Assembly: GCA_003116995.1 (NCBI GenBank)
Contig: BDSL01000134.1
Span: 124,001-188,000, forward strand
Direction of reading: 5' to 3'
Length of the DNA stretch: 64,000 nucleotides
Source of the DNA: Yamagishiella unicocca
Taxonomy: Eukaryota > Chlorophyta > Chlorophyceae > Chlamydomonadales > Volvocaceae
How positions within the stretch are numbered: the first letter of the stretch is position 1; each line of letters starts with the position of its first letter. The notes under the pieces were generated by a model. It was not told the origin of the DNA and searched no databases. It worked only from the letters and a program-made list of their open reading frames with translations. A program made the translations under genes and the position numbers. Shown piece after piece: positions 21,253-33,300 of this stretch.

Positions 21253-24049
21253 TCAGGACATGACCGCTCGCACCTGAATCGCGTACAAAGCCGTGATTAG
21301 GACTGGCAGGCCCGTGTGATACAGGTGGAGGTATGCATGCCCTGGAGCGTCCTCAGTACTAATGGAGTTGTGGCACGCCGCCGTACAGGCAGCGATTTGC
21401 AGGGCTGACCGCGTCCAATTGCCCAACGACACCCCAAGCGCGACCTCGACTCCCGCTCTTGCCAGCACCAGCATCCTTGCCTGCTTGAGCGTGTGCTCCG
21501 CCTCCAACCCTGTCAGGAATCTACGGCCATTGTTTGTCCACACCTGAAGTTGGGAGCGAAACGGCGGGAATTAGGACCCTTAGGGATGCCCTTCAGTTGA
21601 GGCAAGCCAGCCCCTCCCGTCAACTGCCCGGCCTCACGCGAAAGCAAGCCTGCGAGCCCTCTCCGCTACCACCCCGACAGGTTAGATAGGCGAGCCTATC
21701 GACCCCACACACCTCCAGGAATAGCACCAGCCCAGTTGCAGTGGCCACCAGCGTCACTGCCATGTCGGCCGTCCACAGCAGCCAGGAGCCCGCCCTGCCA
21801 CCAGGCAAGAACGCAGCAGCCATGCTGACGCCCACTAGCGTTGCCGCCCGCAGCACGTTGACAGCCAGCCGGAATGATGACTCATCATGGGAAGACGTCG
21901 ACGTCGACGCCACTGCCGACGCCTCCGGCCCCACCGCTGGTCTCCGTAGCTCACTTTCAGGCGTCGACTCACCGGGGACCGCCTCAGCCCGGGCTGCTGA
22001 GCTCCCGACTGCCTCGCAGTCAGTGTCCGTGTCCGTTAATGACGTTGACGGCCGCGCGTCACGGGATCCGGGTCCGGATCCTGCGGGGACGTCGTACGAC
22101 TGGGTACTGATGCCGCCGCGAGACCCAGAACCGGTTGCAGCGCTTGCGCCCGGCACCCCCGTCGACGTCCCCTCCTGCCCCTCCCGAGCCCGCGCGCCGC
22201 TGTCGTGTTCGTCCGCACCGTCTCCCTGCCGCCCAGCCTGCTGCCCTGCCGACCGCGGCGGCGCGTGCAGCGCAGGCGGTACCGGCCCCCGGCTCGGGCT
22301 CTGCGAGGATGAGGGCGAAGCGGCGGCGGATGGCTCCCGCTCCCGCCACGGCCGCCAGCCCTCGCCGACGCCGCGCCGGAGCACCCGCAGCACCGATCGC
22401 AGCCACGGAAGCCGCAGTGGCAGCACCACCGCCGGCAGCAGCAGCATCAGCCCGCGACCGATGATGGCGCCGATGCCGTAATGCAGGTTGCTCTCCACCT
22501 GTAGCAGCGAGCTCTGGGGGAGGAGGAGGAGGGCGGCGGGTCGGAGGATCGGGAAGCGGCGTCAGGCGGCCGGCACAACGGCGTTGAAGGATGCTGCGGA
22601 GTCGGGTCGCTGGGTCGTTCCGTGACTATCCACCGCTGGATCGACACCTCCCTCGTGCCAGGTGGAGAACACTAGCGCTCGCTCCCTCGTGCCAGGTGGA
22701 GAACACTAGCGCTCGCTCCCTCGTGCCAGGTGGAGAACACTAGCGCTCGCTCCCTCGTGCCAGGTGGAGAACACTAGCGCTCGCTCCCTCGTGCCAGGTG
22801 GAGAACACTAGCGCTCGCTCCCGCGCTGGCCGCACCCTACACCGCCTGCCCCGCTACCGCGCGCGCACACGGTCCATCCCCCCACGCATGGGCGACCCAG
22901 AACCCCCCACCTTCGACATTCGACCTCCGGTTTTCATTTCCTCAATCAAGCCCTCCAGCATGCATCTCCAAACGTATGGTCACAACCTCACAAACGGAGC
23001 TTTACTCGGACCCGGGTGTTCCTCACAACCCCACCCCCCGTTCCTCACAACCCCACCCCCCGTTCCTCACAACCCCACCCCCCGTTCCGCCGGTCCCACC
23101 TGCATCGGCATCAGGCCCATGCACAGCGCCAGGCAGGCCTTGCCCAGGTGCGCAGCCAGCCAGGCGCCCAGGTACCTGGCGTACAGCTCCGTCAGCTGGG
23201 CCGCCAGCCAGGGGTCAGGGCCGCTGCCGCCCAGGCTGCCCATCACCTCGCGCAGCACATCGTCAGGGTCCAGACCGGCCCGCGTCAGATCGCCCAGCAG
23301 CCCCTCCAGCGGGTTGCTGTCGTCCGACAGGTCCGCCGTCACAGCCTCCCCCGACAGCTCAGAGCCTGCGCCGCTGGCGGCTGCGCCGAGCTCGGTGGCG
23401 CCTTCGCCGCTGAGGCGCCCTGCCGCGTCGCCGCCGTCGCCATTGTTGGATCCCGATCCCACCATGGCTTCCACAAGGGCCTGCACGCTGAACAGGCTGC
23501 CCTCCTGTTGCGAGGCGGCGGTGGAAGGGGCTTGTTAGGCTGCAAGGGGTTGGGTTCACCGCACCAACGGTGCGCTTTCCGTACGCGCTACCGTATATCC
23601 TTCGACAGCATGGATACACTCAGGACACACTCCACGCCGGCACACATCCTTGCTGCTCGCCCCTTCATGCAGCGACCTGTTGGGCCATTCCCGCTGCTAC
23701 TTCGCGCCTTCCTAACGGTCCCCGCCACCCCGATGGCGATGGCACTCGGCTATGTTTGGACCGAACCACCCCATGGTTTGCCCACCTGCAGGGCGGTAAC
23801 AAGCCCGCAAAGTAGGCGGACGAGTCCAAGAGCTACAGGTACCAGTAACAGGAGAGATGCCGCCTTCGCCCGGAAATTAGCTCTCCGTTGTGGCCGGGAT
23901 GGCGAGGGTGCGGCATTCGCCGCTGCGCAAGTCCGGTTGGGTTTCGGCCGCCGAAAGACTAGGAAATAACGTGATTGCCTTTGACAACTAGGCTTTGATT
24001 GTGATGCATGCGGGACGGGCCGCTGCGAATGCGCCACGCACTGTTGCAT
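21253..24049 (-). CDS. Predicted chloroplast-targeted polytopic membrane protein, unrecognised family
   Basis: Four exons with phase 0 joins: 24049-23786, 23504-23100, 22498-21638 and 21543-21253, giving 606 residues. The 94-bp last intron (GTGAGG to TTCAG) is inferred; reading through it would instead stop at 21620 after 515 residues. The ATG lies about 40 bp after the likely transcription start. The first 60 residues are Ser/Arg/Pro-rich without acidic residues, as in algal chloroplast leaders. Hydrophobic spans: SLLLLVPVALGLVRLLCGLV (about 66-85), ARYLGAWLAAHLGKACLALC (about 198), AIIGRGLMLLLPAVVLPL (about 233), LRAATLVGVSMAAAFL (about 437), WTADMAVTLVATATGLVLFL (about 465), and two weaker ones in the last exon. 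A long Ser/Gly/acidic loop separates spans 3 and 4. I do not recognise the family. It shares a promoter region with the large gene at 24305. Confidence 0.65.
22651..22820. repeat. Five-copy 34-bp minisatellite in an intron
   Basis: Five essentially identical 34-bp units (starts 22651, 22685, 22719, 22753, 22787), each containing CCTCGTGCCAGGTGGAGAAC. It lies in the second intron of the minus-strand membrane protein gene. Confidence 0.95.
22920..22985 (-). repeat. Dispersed intronic repeat, motif A (minus)
   Basis: Reverse complement contains GAGATGCATGCTGGAG and GAGGAAATGAAAACCGGAGG, as in the copies at 4764 and 42965. It is in sense orientation relative to the minus-strand host gene. Confidence 0.65.
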
Positions 24050-24304
24050 CTCGCGGACAAAATTTGGGCATGGGGATGCCACGCGAGGCGACTGTGAGGA
24101 AATGAGTGTGTACGCTTATATATGACGGTGCATGTGATGGGCGCTTCAATTGGGTTGCCCTTTTGGGGAAGAGACCCATGGACGACGGAGGCGGCTGTTC
24201 ATGTACTTTTCACACTCACAACCGTTGGTCTGGAAGCCTGAAGTCTGATTGATCTGCTCATGGGATCGCCACTATAAGATGGCTCCATAGTGCTCGTCGT
24301 TGAA
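24050..24304. promoter_or_regulatory. Bidirectional promoter between two divergent genes
   Basis: 255 bp separate the two start codons. TATATAAG on the minus strand (24122-24115) and TATAAG on the plus strand (24273-24278) each sit 30-70 bp upstream of an ATG. The segment is AT-richer than its surroundings. Confidence 0.6.
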
Positions 24305-27300
24305 ATGCAGAACGTCTCATCTTCTACATTGGGTCTGCGCCAAACGCTATGGCCTGTACCATGCCCACGACAGTCGCGTTATTCTAGGCGTAATGTAACG
24401 TATCGTCATATAGCGCTGGGTAGGACAGGGAGCCGGCCATTCGTTGGTGTCCGCGCGCCAATTCGACCCAGCACGCAGCAGCTGCCAAGCCTTGGCGGAG
24501 CCACAGCATCCGAGATTATAGCAGGCGTGCTAAATGAGGAGTACAAACGCACAAACCCGGTACGAGGCCTCCGTTGGAGTGTGTGGGTTGGTCGCTGTTC
24601 GACGCAGACAACGTTCCTGCACGGTTTCTTGCAACAACGTCCGCGACTATTGCGCGGGCGGTAACGTGACGCATGTGGAACGTCGGCTTACTCGCGGGTT
24701 GACTCGCGGCGGCCGGCCTGACGCGCGCATCTCGCCTACTCAATCCGTCTGCAGGCCTCGCTGCTGCAGCTGCTGGACCGGCAGGGGTGGGGGGTGACGA
24801 CGGACATCACGCGCAAGTTCTCGACCAAGTTCGCAAGCGTGACGCTGGAGGCATCATGGGACGACGATCAGTCAGGTACGGAGCCCACCCACCCACCCAC
24901 GGACGCTCCCCGTCGGGCCAGCCCGAGCCGCCCAGCATCCAACAGCCCCCCCGAACACAACCACAAATAACCCCTTCCCCCTTCCCCAGCTCCCTATCAC
25001 CTTCACCCTGGGGCCCCTCCTCCCCGGCCTGCTAACGCTCCCCGACGTCATCGCCTGCGCCCTGTCCCTTGGTGTCGGCGAGCACTACCCGGCGCCGCCG
25101 CCGCCGCCGCGGCTGCACCCTTGCGACCCTGCTCGGTCCCCTCCTCAGCCCTCTTCTCCGCCCTGCCTACCCTCCCCACATCCCATCCCCTCCCTCCTTT
25201 CCTCACAAACCTAACCCCCCGACATCCCACCCCCCACGATCGACCCGTTTGGGCAGAGCCGCGGCGTCGCCTCCTCCTTGCTCCCCCTCCCCCTCCCCAG
25301 CCATTTCCCCAGTCGTTTCCCCAGTCGCATTACCGGTTCTTTTAGTGTAATCCCCCTCCCCCTAGACTATGCACCAGCTACACTTCCCATATGTCGAGTT
25401 ACGGGTTCTTTTCTGTAATCCCCCCTCCCCCTCCCCCTTCCCCCCCAACGCACCACGCCTTTTCCGTTCCCTGCGTCTCCGCCTTTGCCCCCCGCCAAGT
25501 CCGTCGAGCCCACGTCTTCCTCGAAACCCCCCCACCCCCCCAGGCACCGGTCGCGTGGAGTCCCGGCGCATGGCCCTGCTGGCCGTGTTTCAGGAGTGGC
25601 TGGTGGCTCGCAGCACCCTGGTGGGGCGCCTGGTGGACTCCCTGGAGCGACTGAGGCCGGGCTACCTGCCACGGGAGCTGCTGGAGAGGGTGAGGAGGGG
25701 GGCGGTTGAAAAAAAGGGGGTGGGGGTTACAGCAAAGAATGGGTTCCAAAGGGGTTGGAGAGGGAGAAAGGGAGGTCGGAAGGGAGGAGGGGAGGAAGGG
25801 GGGAAGGGAGGAAGGGGGGCAGCGAGGAAAGGGACTGGTATGGAATGGGGTGGAATGGGGGATCTCTCTAAAAGGGTCAGGGTGCAGGGGAGGGGAGGAG
25901 AAATGTAGTGAGAGAGGGAAATACGGCAGCAGGCGACTATGCGAGTGGGCCGGGACGTACGGCGGGGAGGTAGGGGCGGGATGCGGCGGTCCGCCGTACG
26001 GTGAGTGGCCCTCGGAGGCTGGCGTGGGCTGGTGGCCCCGCCCCTGGAGCTCTGGCGCTTTGGGCGGGAATGGTTGAGGTCGCGAGGAAATCCGTGGGAA
26101 GAGAGGGGAAGAGGGGTGGGGTGTATAAAAACCGGTTTACGCAACGAGACAGGATAGTTGGCGCATGGTCGTCGGACACCAATTTTGTGGGCGCATGCTG
26201 GAGCACTGGAACTGACTACCGGCAAACCTGTGGAGGCGGCTGTCGGAGCTGTGTAAAAGAAAAGAAATAGAAAAGAATAAGCAAAAGCGCGGTGACGTGC
26301 ATTGGGGTGTGGGGGGGGGGAGGTGTTGTAAAACCCGTTTCACGCGACGGGACAGGATAGTTGGCGCATGGTCGGGGGGGGGGAGGGGGATGAGGGAAGG
26401 AGGCGGGGGAGGGAATGATGGGGGGGAGGGGGCGGGGCGAGGCGGCAGGGCGAGGGGGGAAAGACGGAAGAGGAAGGCCGGGGAGCCGACGCATGGGGGA
26501 GGTGGGTGAGGGGATATGCCAGGGGGGGTATGCCAGGCTAGTCGGACCAGGGGGAACCACTAGGACGCGAGACGGCAGCGGAGTCGGTTCGCCAGCGTAG
26601 GGCGGCTGTCCGGGCGAGATGTGAGCCAGTGACCCGTGGGTCGGCTGCCCGAGCCGCCTGGGCCGCCTGGACTCCTGTCGCGTGGGCTGCCCTGGCTGGC
26701 GGTTGCCGGGGGGCTTCACCGTGTGGTGAAGGACGGACGGCTACAGCATGGGGGGGATGACGAATACCCACCAGTTGCACGTACGATACGTTATGAGTAA
26801 AAGGCCTTGACGGGGCGTGCCGCTGTCAAGGCCTCTTACTCATGACGTGTTATAACGTATCGCGGCCGCGCGAAGAGAGGCAAGGCGAGGCGGAAGAGCG
26901 AGCCGGCTGCAGGCGTAGTTGGTTGGTTGAGTGGCGGTTGTAGACCGGTGTCGGTTGGAGGCCGCTGTGCGGCCATGTCGGTGGTGGGCGGAGGGCTGAC
27001 AGCGGCTCGCTGGGGACGCTGGCAACGGCGGGAGGGGAGGAATGCCCCTTCCAAACCGGCGCCGTACATGCCGTACCGCAAACCTGGGGGGGGGGCGCGG
27101 GGCATTGGCCGCGACGCCGGGGGTTGCAGTTGCTCGCTCCCCCGGGGGTTGCGAGGAAAACCCGGGTTGGGGGGTGTATAAAAACCGTTTTACGCAACGG
27201 GACAGGATAGTTGGCGCATGGTGGGGGTTGCGAGGAAGACCCGGGTTGGGGGGGGGGGTGCCGGCGCGCTGTGCTCTGGGTCGCGGCGCTCTGCGTGGCC

Positions 27301-30300
27301 CCTGATCGCCGTTGCTGTTGGGTCTGCGGTTGTGACGGTTACTTGACGGTTACTCCTGGCCCTCCTCCGCGCCGCCTGAACCTTCCTCCCCATTTTTCTC
27401 CGGGCCCCTCCCGGCCCCCCTATATGCCGGTTCACCGGGTCGTGTCACCGTTTCCTACTTTGTGTCAGCGGGTCTTCTCGCCACCCCCCAACCCACCTCC
27501 AAGTGTCCTAAGACTGTGTGCCAGCTACGTATCCCATGTCGAGTAACCGGGTGTTTCCGCCACACACACACCCGCCCTCGGTTTGTCGGCCGTGGATTCG
27601 CGGATTCTCTGGTTGACCCCCCCCGCCCCGCCTCCTCGGCCCCCGGCCCCCCAGGTCCGCTCCGCCCGTTCCTCCGGCGGCCTGACCCCCGAGTCGGAGT
27701 CCCTGGACGCCCCCTCGCTGCTGCAGCTGGCAGCGCTGGTGCTGCCCCCGCGGGCGGTGGAGGCGCAGCTGGACCAGGTGCTAGCCGCCACCCGGGCAGA
27801 GGTGCTGGCGCTGGTGAGCGAGGGGTGACGGATGGCGGCAGCGGTGATATGTACGGACGTACGAATGTACGACCAACATGGCCGAGTACTTTGGGCATGT
27901 TACGGACAGGAGGCTGGCTGGGCGGGGGAGTCGGAAAGAGAAGAGGGAAGCGTGATCATGTGTATGTGTGTGTTTTAAATATGTGTATGTGTGTGTGGGG
28001 GGGGCGTATGTGTGCGGAGGGTTCGAGGGAAACCCGTGGATGTCCGAAAAAACGTTTAACGTGTGCGGAGGGAGGGGGGGAGATCCTGTGCGTGTGTGTG
28101 GGGGGGGGAGCTGCCAGCCACGCGCCTGCGCTGCCACCACCCCCTCATCACCCGTCCCCTCTGTGCAGCCGTCGTACCGCGGCCGCGACGACCTGGTCCC
28201 CTTCCTGGAGCGCGGGCTGCTGCTGCTTCGCGCCAGTGTGGTGCGCTCGCTGGCGATGTGCCACTTTCGTGCGGCCCATGTGCCGGAGGCGCTGGCGCTG
28301 GAGGTGAGGGGGGGCGGGGGGAAAGAGGGGCGGGGAGGGGCGAGAGGGGCGAGAGGGGAGAGGGGAGGGGGCGAGAGGGGCGGGAGGGGAGAGGGGAAGT
28401 GGGAGGGGGCATACGACATAGGAGAAAGAGGGGTGCAGGGGTGCAGGTGGAGTGACCGAGGAGTAGAGGACCGGGGTCGGGGGGGGGTAAAGAGGCGGGC
28501 GGGTAAGGAGCTGGTTTGTGTGTTTCGGAATTGGGAGACGGCGGGGGAGGGGGCAATGCGAAGAGGTGATCACGGGTGGGCTGCGGTGGCAAGTTTAGAA
28601 ACGCTGACCCGGGACAAAGACGCGTTACCGAGCAGGACACACCGTGGTTTCGGGGCTGCTGCTGCCGGAGCTAGGGCCCCACCCCCGGGGGTCCCAGTGC
28701 GTCTGGTGCCGCAGAAACACCCCCCATCCCCCCAGCCCCACCAGCCCCACCAATAGCAACCCCACCCCCACCACCAACACCACCGCCACCACCACCACCA
28801 CCACCAGCAGCAGCAGTAGCGGTGGTTGGGTGCGGTCGTGAGGAGCAACCCCGTGGGCCCCCACCCCCCTAGTGGCTGACTGGACACTACCCACCAACTC
28901 ATGGGTGCAGGCGGCACTGAGGCGGCAGAACCAGAACAAGCGGGAGCGGCGAGAGGATGCGGGCGGGTGGGTGGCGGGATGGCGCGGGGCGGGGGGTTTG
29001 ATAAGAGAATCCGCGAATCCACGGCCGACAAACCGAGGGCGGTGAAGGGGGCGGTGGGGCAAGGAGGGGCCCCAGGGCGGGGATCGCAAAACCCGTGTAC
29101 GAAGGAAATGGTGGGGGGGGTTGCAAGGGATGGGAGAGGAGGGCCGCGGTCGCGGGCCCTGGGGAGCTCGATGGGGGGTGAGGAGGAGAGGGCGGGAGGG
29201 GGGCGCCGTTAGATTGCAGCGATTGGGAGCCTGGTCGAGCAGCGGCAACGGCTCGGACGAGCAGCCCAGCGGCAACGGCCTGGACGCGCAGCAGCGGCAA
29301 CGGCCTGGACGAGCAGCCCAGCGGCAACGGCTTGGCGAGTAGCAGCGGCAACGGCTTGGACGAGCAGCCCAGCGGCAACGGCCTGGACGAGCAGCCCAGC
29401 GGCAACGGCTTGGACGAGCAGCAGCGGCAACGGCTTGGACGAGCAGCCCAGCGGCAACGGCCTGGACGAGCAGCAGCGGCAACGGCCTAGACGATCGGCA
29501 CAGCCCTGGTCTGATCCGCCACGCTGTCTGCTGAGGCAGCATGCGGCGAGGCTTCCAGCCCGACTCCCCTCCCTCCCCTCCTCCCTCGCTCCACTTCCCA
29601 GGTCAAGTACCCGGTTCTTTTCTGTAACTTTCCCCTCCCCCCCACCTCGTCCTCGCGTCCCCTCGCTCCCCCCCCAGCGGCCTGGTGGGCATGTGGTTCC
29701 GGGAACCAAAACCCGCCAGTGGGCCCCCCGGCCCCGAGGCATCCGCCCGCGCCGCCAACGACCGGCTGTACGCCGGGCAGTTGGCGCCGGAGGCCCCTCC
29801 CTGGATGGCTGCGGAGGCGCGCAGGGCGGCGGCGGCGGCGCGCGGGGGCCGCACTGGGCCGCGGGGGCTGCCGGCGGGGCGGGCGGGGGTGGCGTCGTTC
29901 CGGCCTCTGCCAGGAGCGGCTTTGTTCAGGTGAGGCGCTGGGGGGGCGGGGGGGCCGGGGGGGGGGGCCGGGGCGGGGGGGGGGGCGGGAGTGAAAGGGG
30001 GTAGCTGGATGAGGGGGGGTGGATGGGGGTCTCTGCTGGGTGAGGCGCAGTGCGTTGGGTTAGCGGGGTGTGGAGGGGGTAGAGGGGGTGGAGGGGAAAC
30101 CCGTGGGTCGAGACGGGGGGAGGAAACACAAGACTGGGTGACGTGGGTATGAGCTGTTGGAGCTGCTGGAGATGCCACTTGAACAGCCTACCCGCTGCGA
30201 ACTCCCGCACCCCCGGGCTGGTTCCGCACCCCCCGACTGCTCCCGCACGTCCTTAACCCCCCCTAACCCTCCCCCCCCCTGCCTGAAGTGACCCTGGCCG

Positions 30301-33300
30301 CTGCGGCTGCGGCTCCTTCGGCGGCACCGACCGGCAGGGCTTCAGCCAGCTGGACACCGCCATGAAGGACCTGCTGGCCAGGGCGCAGTGCGAGGTCCCA
30401 GCGGGTGAGTGGTGGCGGTTGGGGTTGCGGTTGGGGTGGGGTGGCGGTTGGGGTCGCGGTCGGGGTCGCGGTTGGGGTGGGGTGGCGGTTGGGGTGGCGG
30501 TTGGGGTGGCAATGGCGATGGCGGTGGCGGTGACAGCGATGTCGCCATTGGCAGTCTTGGGGATGCAGTCCACAGACAGCGCGCAGCAAAACCTCTCCCG
30601 GTCTTCCCGCCCCCCCCGCGGTTTCCTCCCATACCCCCAATAGTTATCTCCAATACCCCAAGCGGTTTCCGGACATGATGAAGTGCGGCACCCTGGAGCG
30701 CCCGTTGTGTTCCTCCCCCCGGGGAAGCAGTCCCGGCTGAAATCCTCTTTGCGGCCACGCACCGAAACCCGGCGGTTAGCCTAGAAGCCTACCTGCCGTG
30801 GGCTGCCCAACTCACCCCAAATCTTCGTACTGCGCGCTCGCGGACCCTTACCTGCGCAATCCCACGCAGCGGCTCGCTGCTGAGCCCCCCCCCTGGCTGC
30901 TGAGCCCCCCCCTGGCTGCTGAGCCCCCCCCTGGCTGCTGAGCCCCCCCCTGGCTGCTGAGCCCCCCCCCTGGCTGCTGAGCCCCCCCCCCCTGGCTGCT
31001 GAGCCCCCCCCCCGGCTGCTGAGCCCCCCCCCCTGGCTGCTGAGCCCCCCCCCCCTGGCTGCTGAGCCCCCCCCCCTGGCTGCTGAGCCCCCCCCCTGGC
31101 TGCTGAGCCCCCCCCTTGGCTGCTGAGCCCCCCCCCCCTGGCTGCTGAGCCCCCCCCTGGCTGCTGAGCCCCCCCCCCTGGCTGCTGAGCCCCCCCCCCT
31201 GGCTGCTGAGCCCCCCCCTGGCTGCTGAGCCCCCCCCCTGGCTGCTGAGCCCCCCCCTGGCTGCTGAGCCCCCCCCCCTGGCTGCTGAGCCCCCCCCCCT
31301 GGCTGCTGAGCCCCCCCCCTGGCTGCTGAGCCCCCCCCCCCTTGGCTGCTGAGCCCCCCCCTGGCTGCTGAGCCCCCCCCCTGGCTGCTGAGCCCCCCCC
31401 CCTGGCTGCTGAGCCCCCCCCTGGCTGCTGAGCCCCCCCCCCTGGCTGCTGAGCCCCCCCCTAGGCTGCTGAGGGACCCCCCACGGTGCATCCCGCATTG
31501 CCACTTTCCCATTCGCCGTCCCGGTTCTCTGCTTTGCGGTCCACACTATCGCGCACTCATTTCGTTTTCTCCCGTTCACCCACCGTCGCCGAGCCAGTTT
31601 TTGCGGCCGTGGCCCCAAGTCCAGTAGCATGCGCGCGCGTCCAGGTGTCCGAAGGCAACACACCAGCTACACTCCCCATGTCGAGTAACCGGTCCTTTTA
31701 TGTAACCCCCCTTTTGCTGCTGAGCCGCCCTCCCCCTCCTTGGCTGCCATGCCCTCCTGCACCCCTTCGCCCCTCCCCCCTACCAACCCCCCTTCTCCCC
31801 CTCCTTCCTCCCTCTCCCCCTCCCTCTCCCCCTCCCTCCCCCCCCAGCCGCGCTGTCCGTGTTCGCCCGCCTGCACCGCACCGCACTGCTGGACTCGCTG
31901 TCCGAGTGGCAGTGGCAGCAGCTGGCGGCGGCGGGGGAGGCGGCGCGGTTCTACCAGCCGCGCTGCTCGCATGCGGCAGCCATAAGGCCCTCGGGGCCCC
32001 TGCTGGTGAGCAGACGCGAGCGGGCCCGATAAGGGAGGCCTCGGCCGGTGGGGTTGGGCCCGCTGCTGAGGGCACCCCCGCACCCCGCCAGCTACACTTC
32101 CCACGTCGAGTAACCGTGTCGTTTTGCAACCCCCGCCGTCTAAAAGCCAACCCGCCGCCGTCGAGTTGATGGCGGTGTTGATTGGTATTGGTTTGGCAGT
32201 TGGGTCGGTTGCGTGCCGTTGTGGGTCGGAGGTCTGAGCCGGGTAGGGTTATGCTGGATTCGGTTATGGTTTCGGGGCCTACTAGGGCAGCTGCTGCGGA
32301 TTGCAACCCGACCTACCCCCTCACTCGCACTCCGTCTCCCCCCCCCCTAACCCGAGCCGTGACCTGAACCCTCCCCCGTCTGTCTCGAAGCCTCTCCCCC
32401 TCCCCCCTTCCTCGCGTCCACGGGTCTTCCTCAAACCCCCCCATCTCCCCTTCTCCTCTCCCCCCCTTCCGCCAGGTGGGTCGTCGCACCAAGATCGATG
32501 TGGCCCCGGGCGCCGAGCTGGACTCCCTGCGGGCGCTGGTGCGGCGGAGGGGCAGCGAGGTGCTGGCGGTGGTGCACCCGGCGGCAAGGAAGCAGGTGGG
32601 GCCGGGGAGAGAGAGAGAGTGTGTGTGTGGGGGGGGGGGGGTGCAAGGAAAACCCGTATACGAAAGAAAACCCGTGTGTTTTATAGATGCTGTGCTGAGC
32701 CGTGTGTGTGTGGGGGGGGGGTGTAGCGTAAAGACCCGGTCACACGACATGGACGGTGCAGCTGGCGTAGAAGTCGTCGGACAAATGGTTGCCGGCGCAT
32801 GCTGCAGCACCTGGATTGGCTGCCGAGAAACCTGTGGAGGTGGCCCGTCGGCGGCCCTGTTAAAGGAAGGGAAGTAAAAAATAAACTAATATGCGGTAGC
32901 GTGTGCTGCGGCAAGCTGAGGACGGGTCGGCGGACTGGGGTGTGGTGAGGCAAGAAGTGTCTTTTTAAAGCTCGGCTCCGCCCCAGCCTGGATACAGACC
33001 GTCACCATGAAGACGTGGAGACGCTACCAGTCGTCACCGGCGACTTCCGTTCCCGTCGTGTGGCTCAAACCGCGCCGCCTTACTAATGAGAAACCGCGGT
33101 GACGACACGCGCCGCAACCGCAACCGCCATCGCCAGCTCACAGCCGCAAAACTGTCGTACAAGACAGCCAACGCCTAACTCCCGAACGCGGCCGGGTGAC
33201 CCACCTGGCCAGAGCGGATCACGGTTACTGACGTCCGACAGCATGCAGCATGTGGGGAGGGGGGCGGTGAGAGGTGTTAGGACGCGTGTGCGGCATTGGA

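Noticed and set aside
30781..31663. Two minus-strand ORFs of 243 and 271 codons with a repeated SAARGGG/QPGGG-like sequence
   Set aside because: Translation of the C-rich minisatellite in several frames; no real coding signal.
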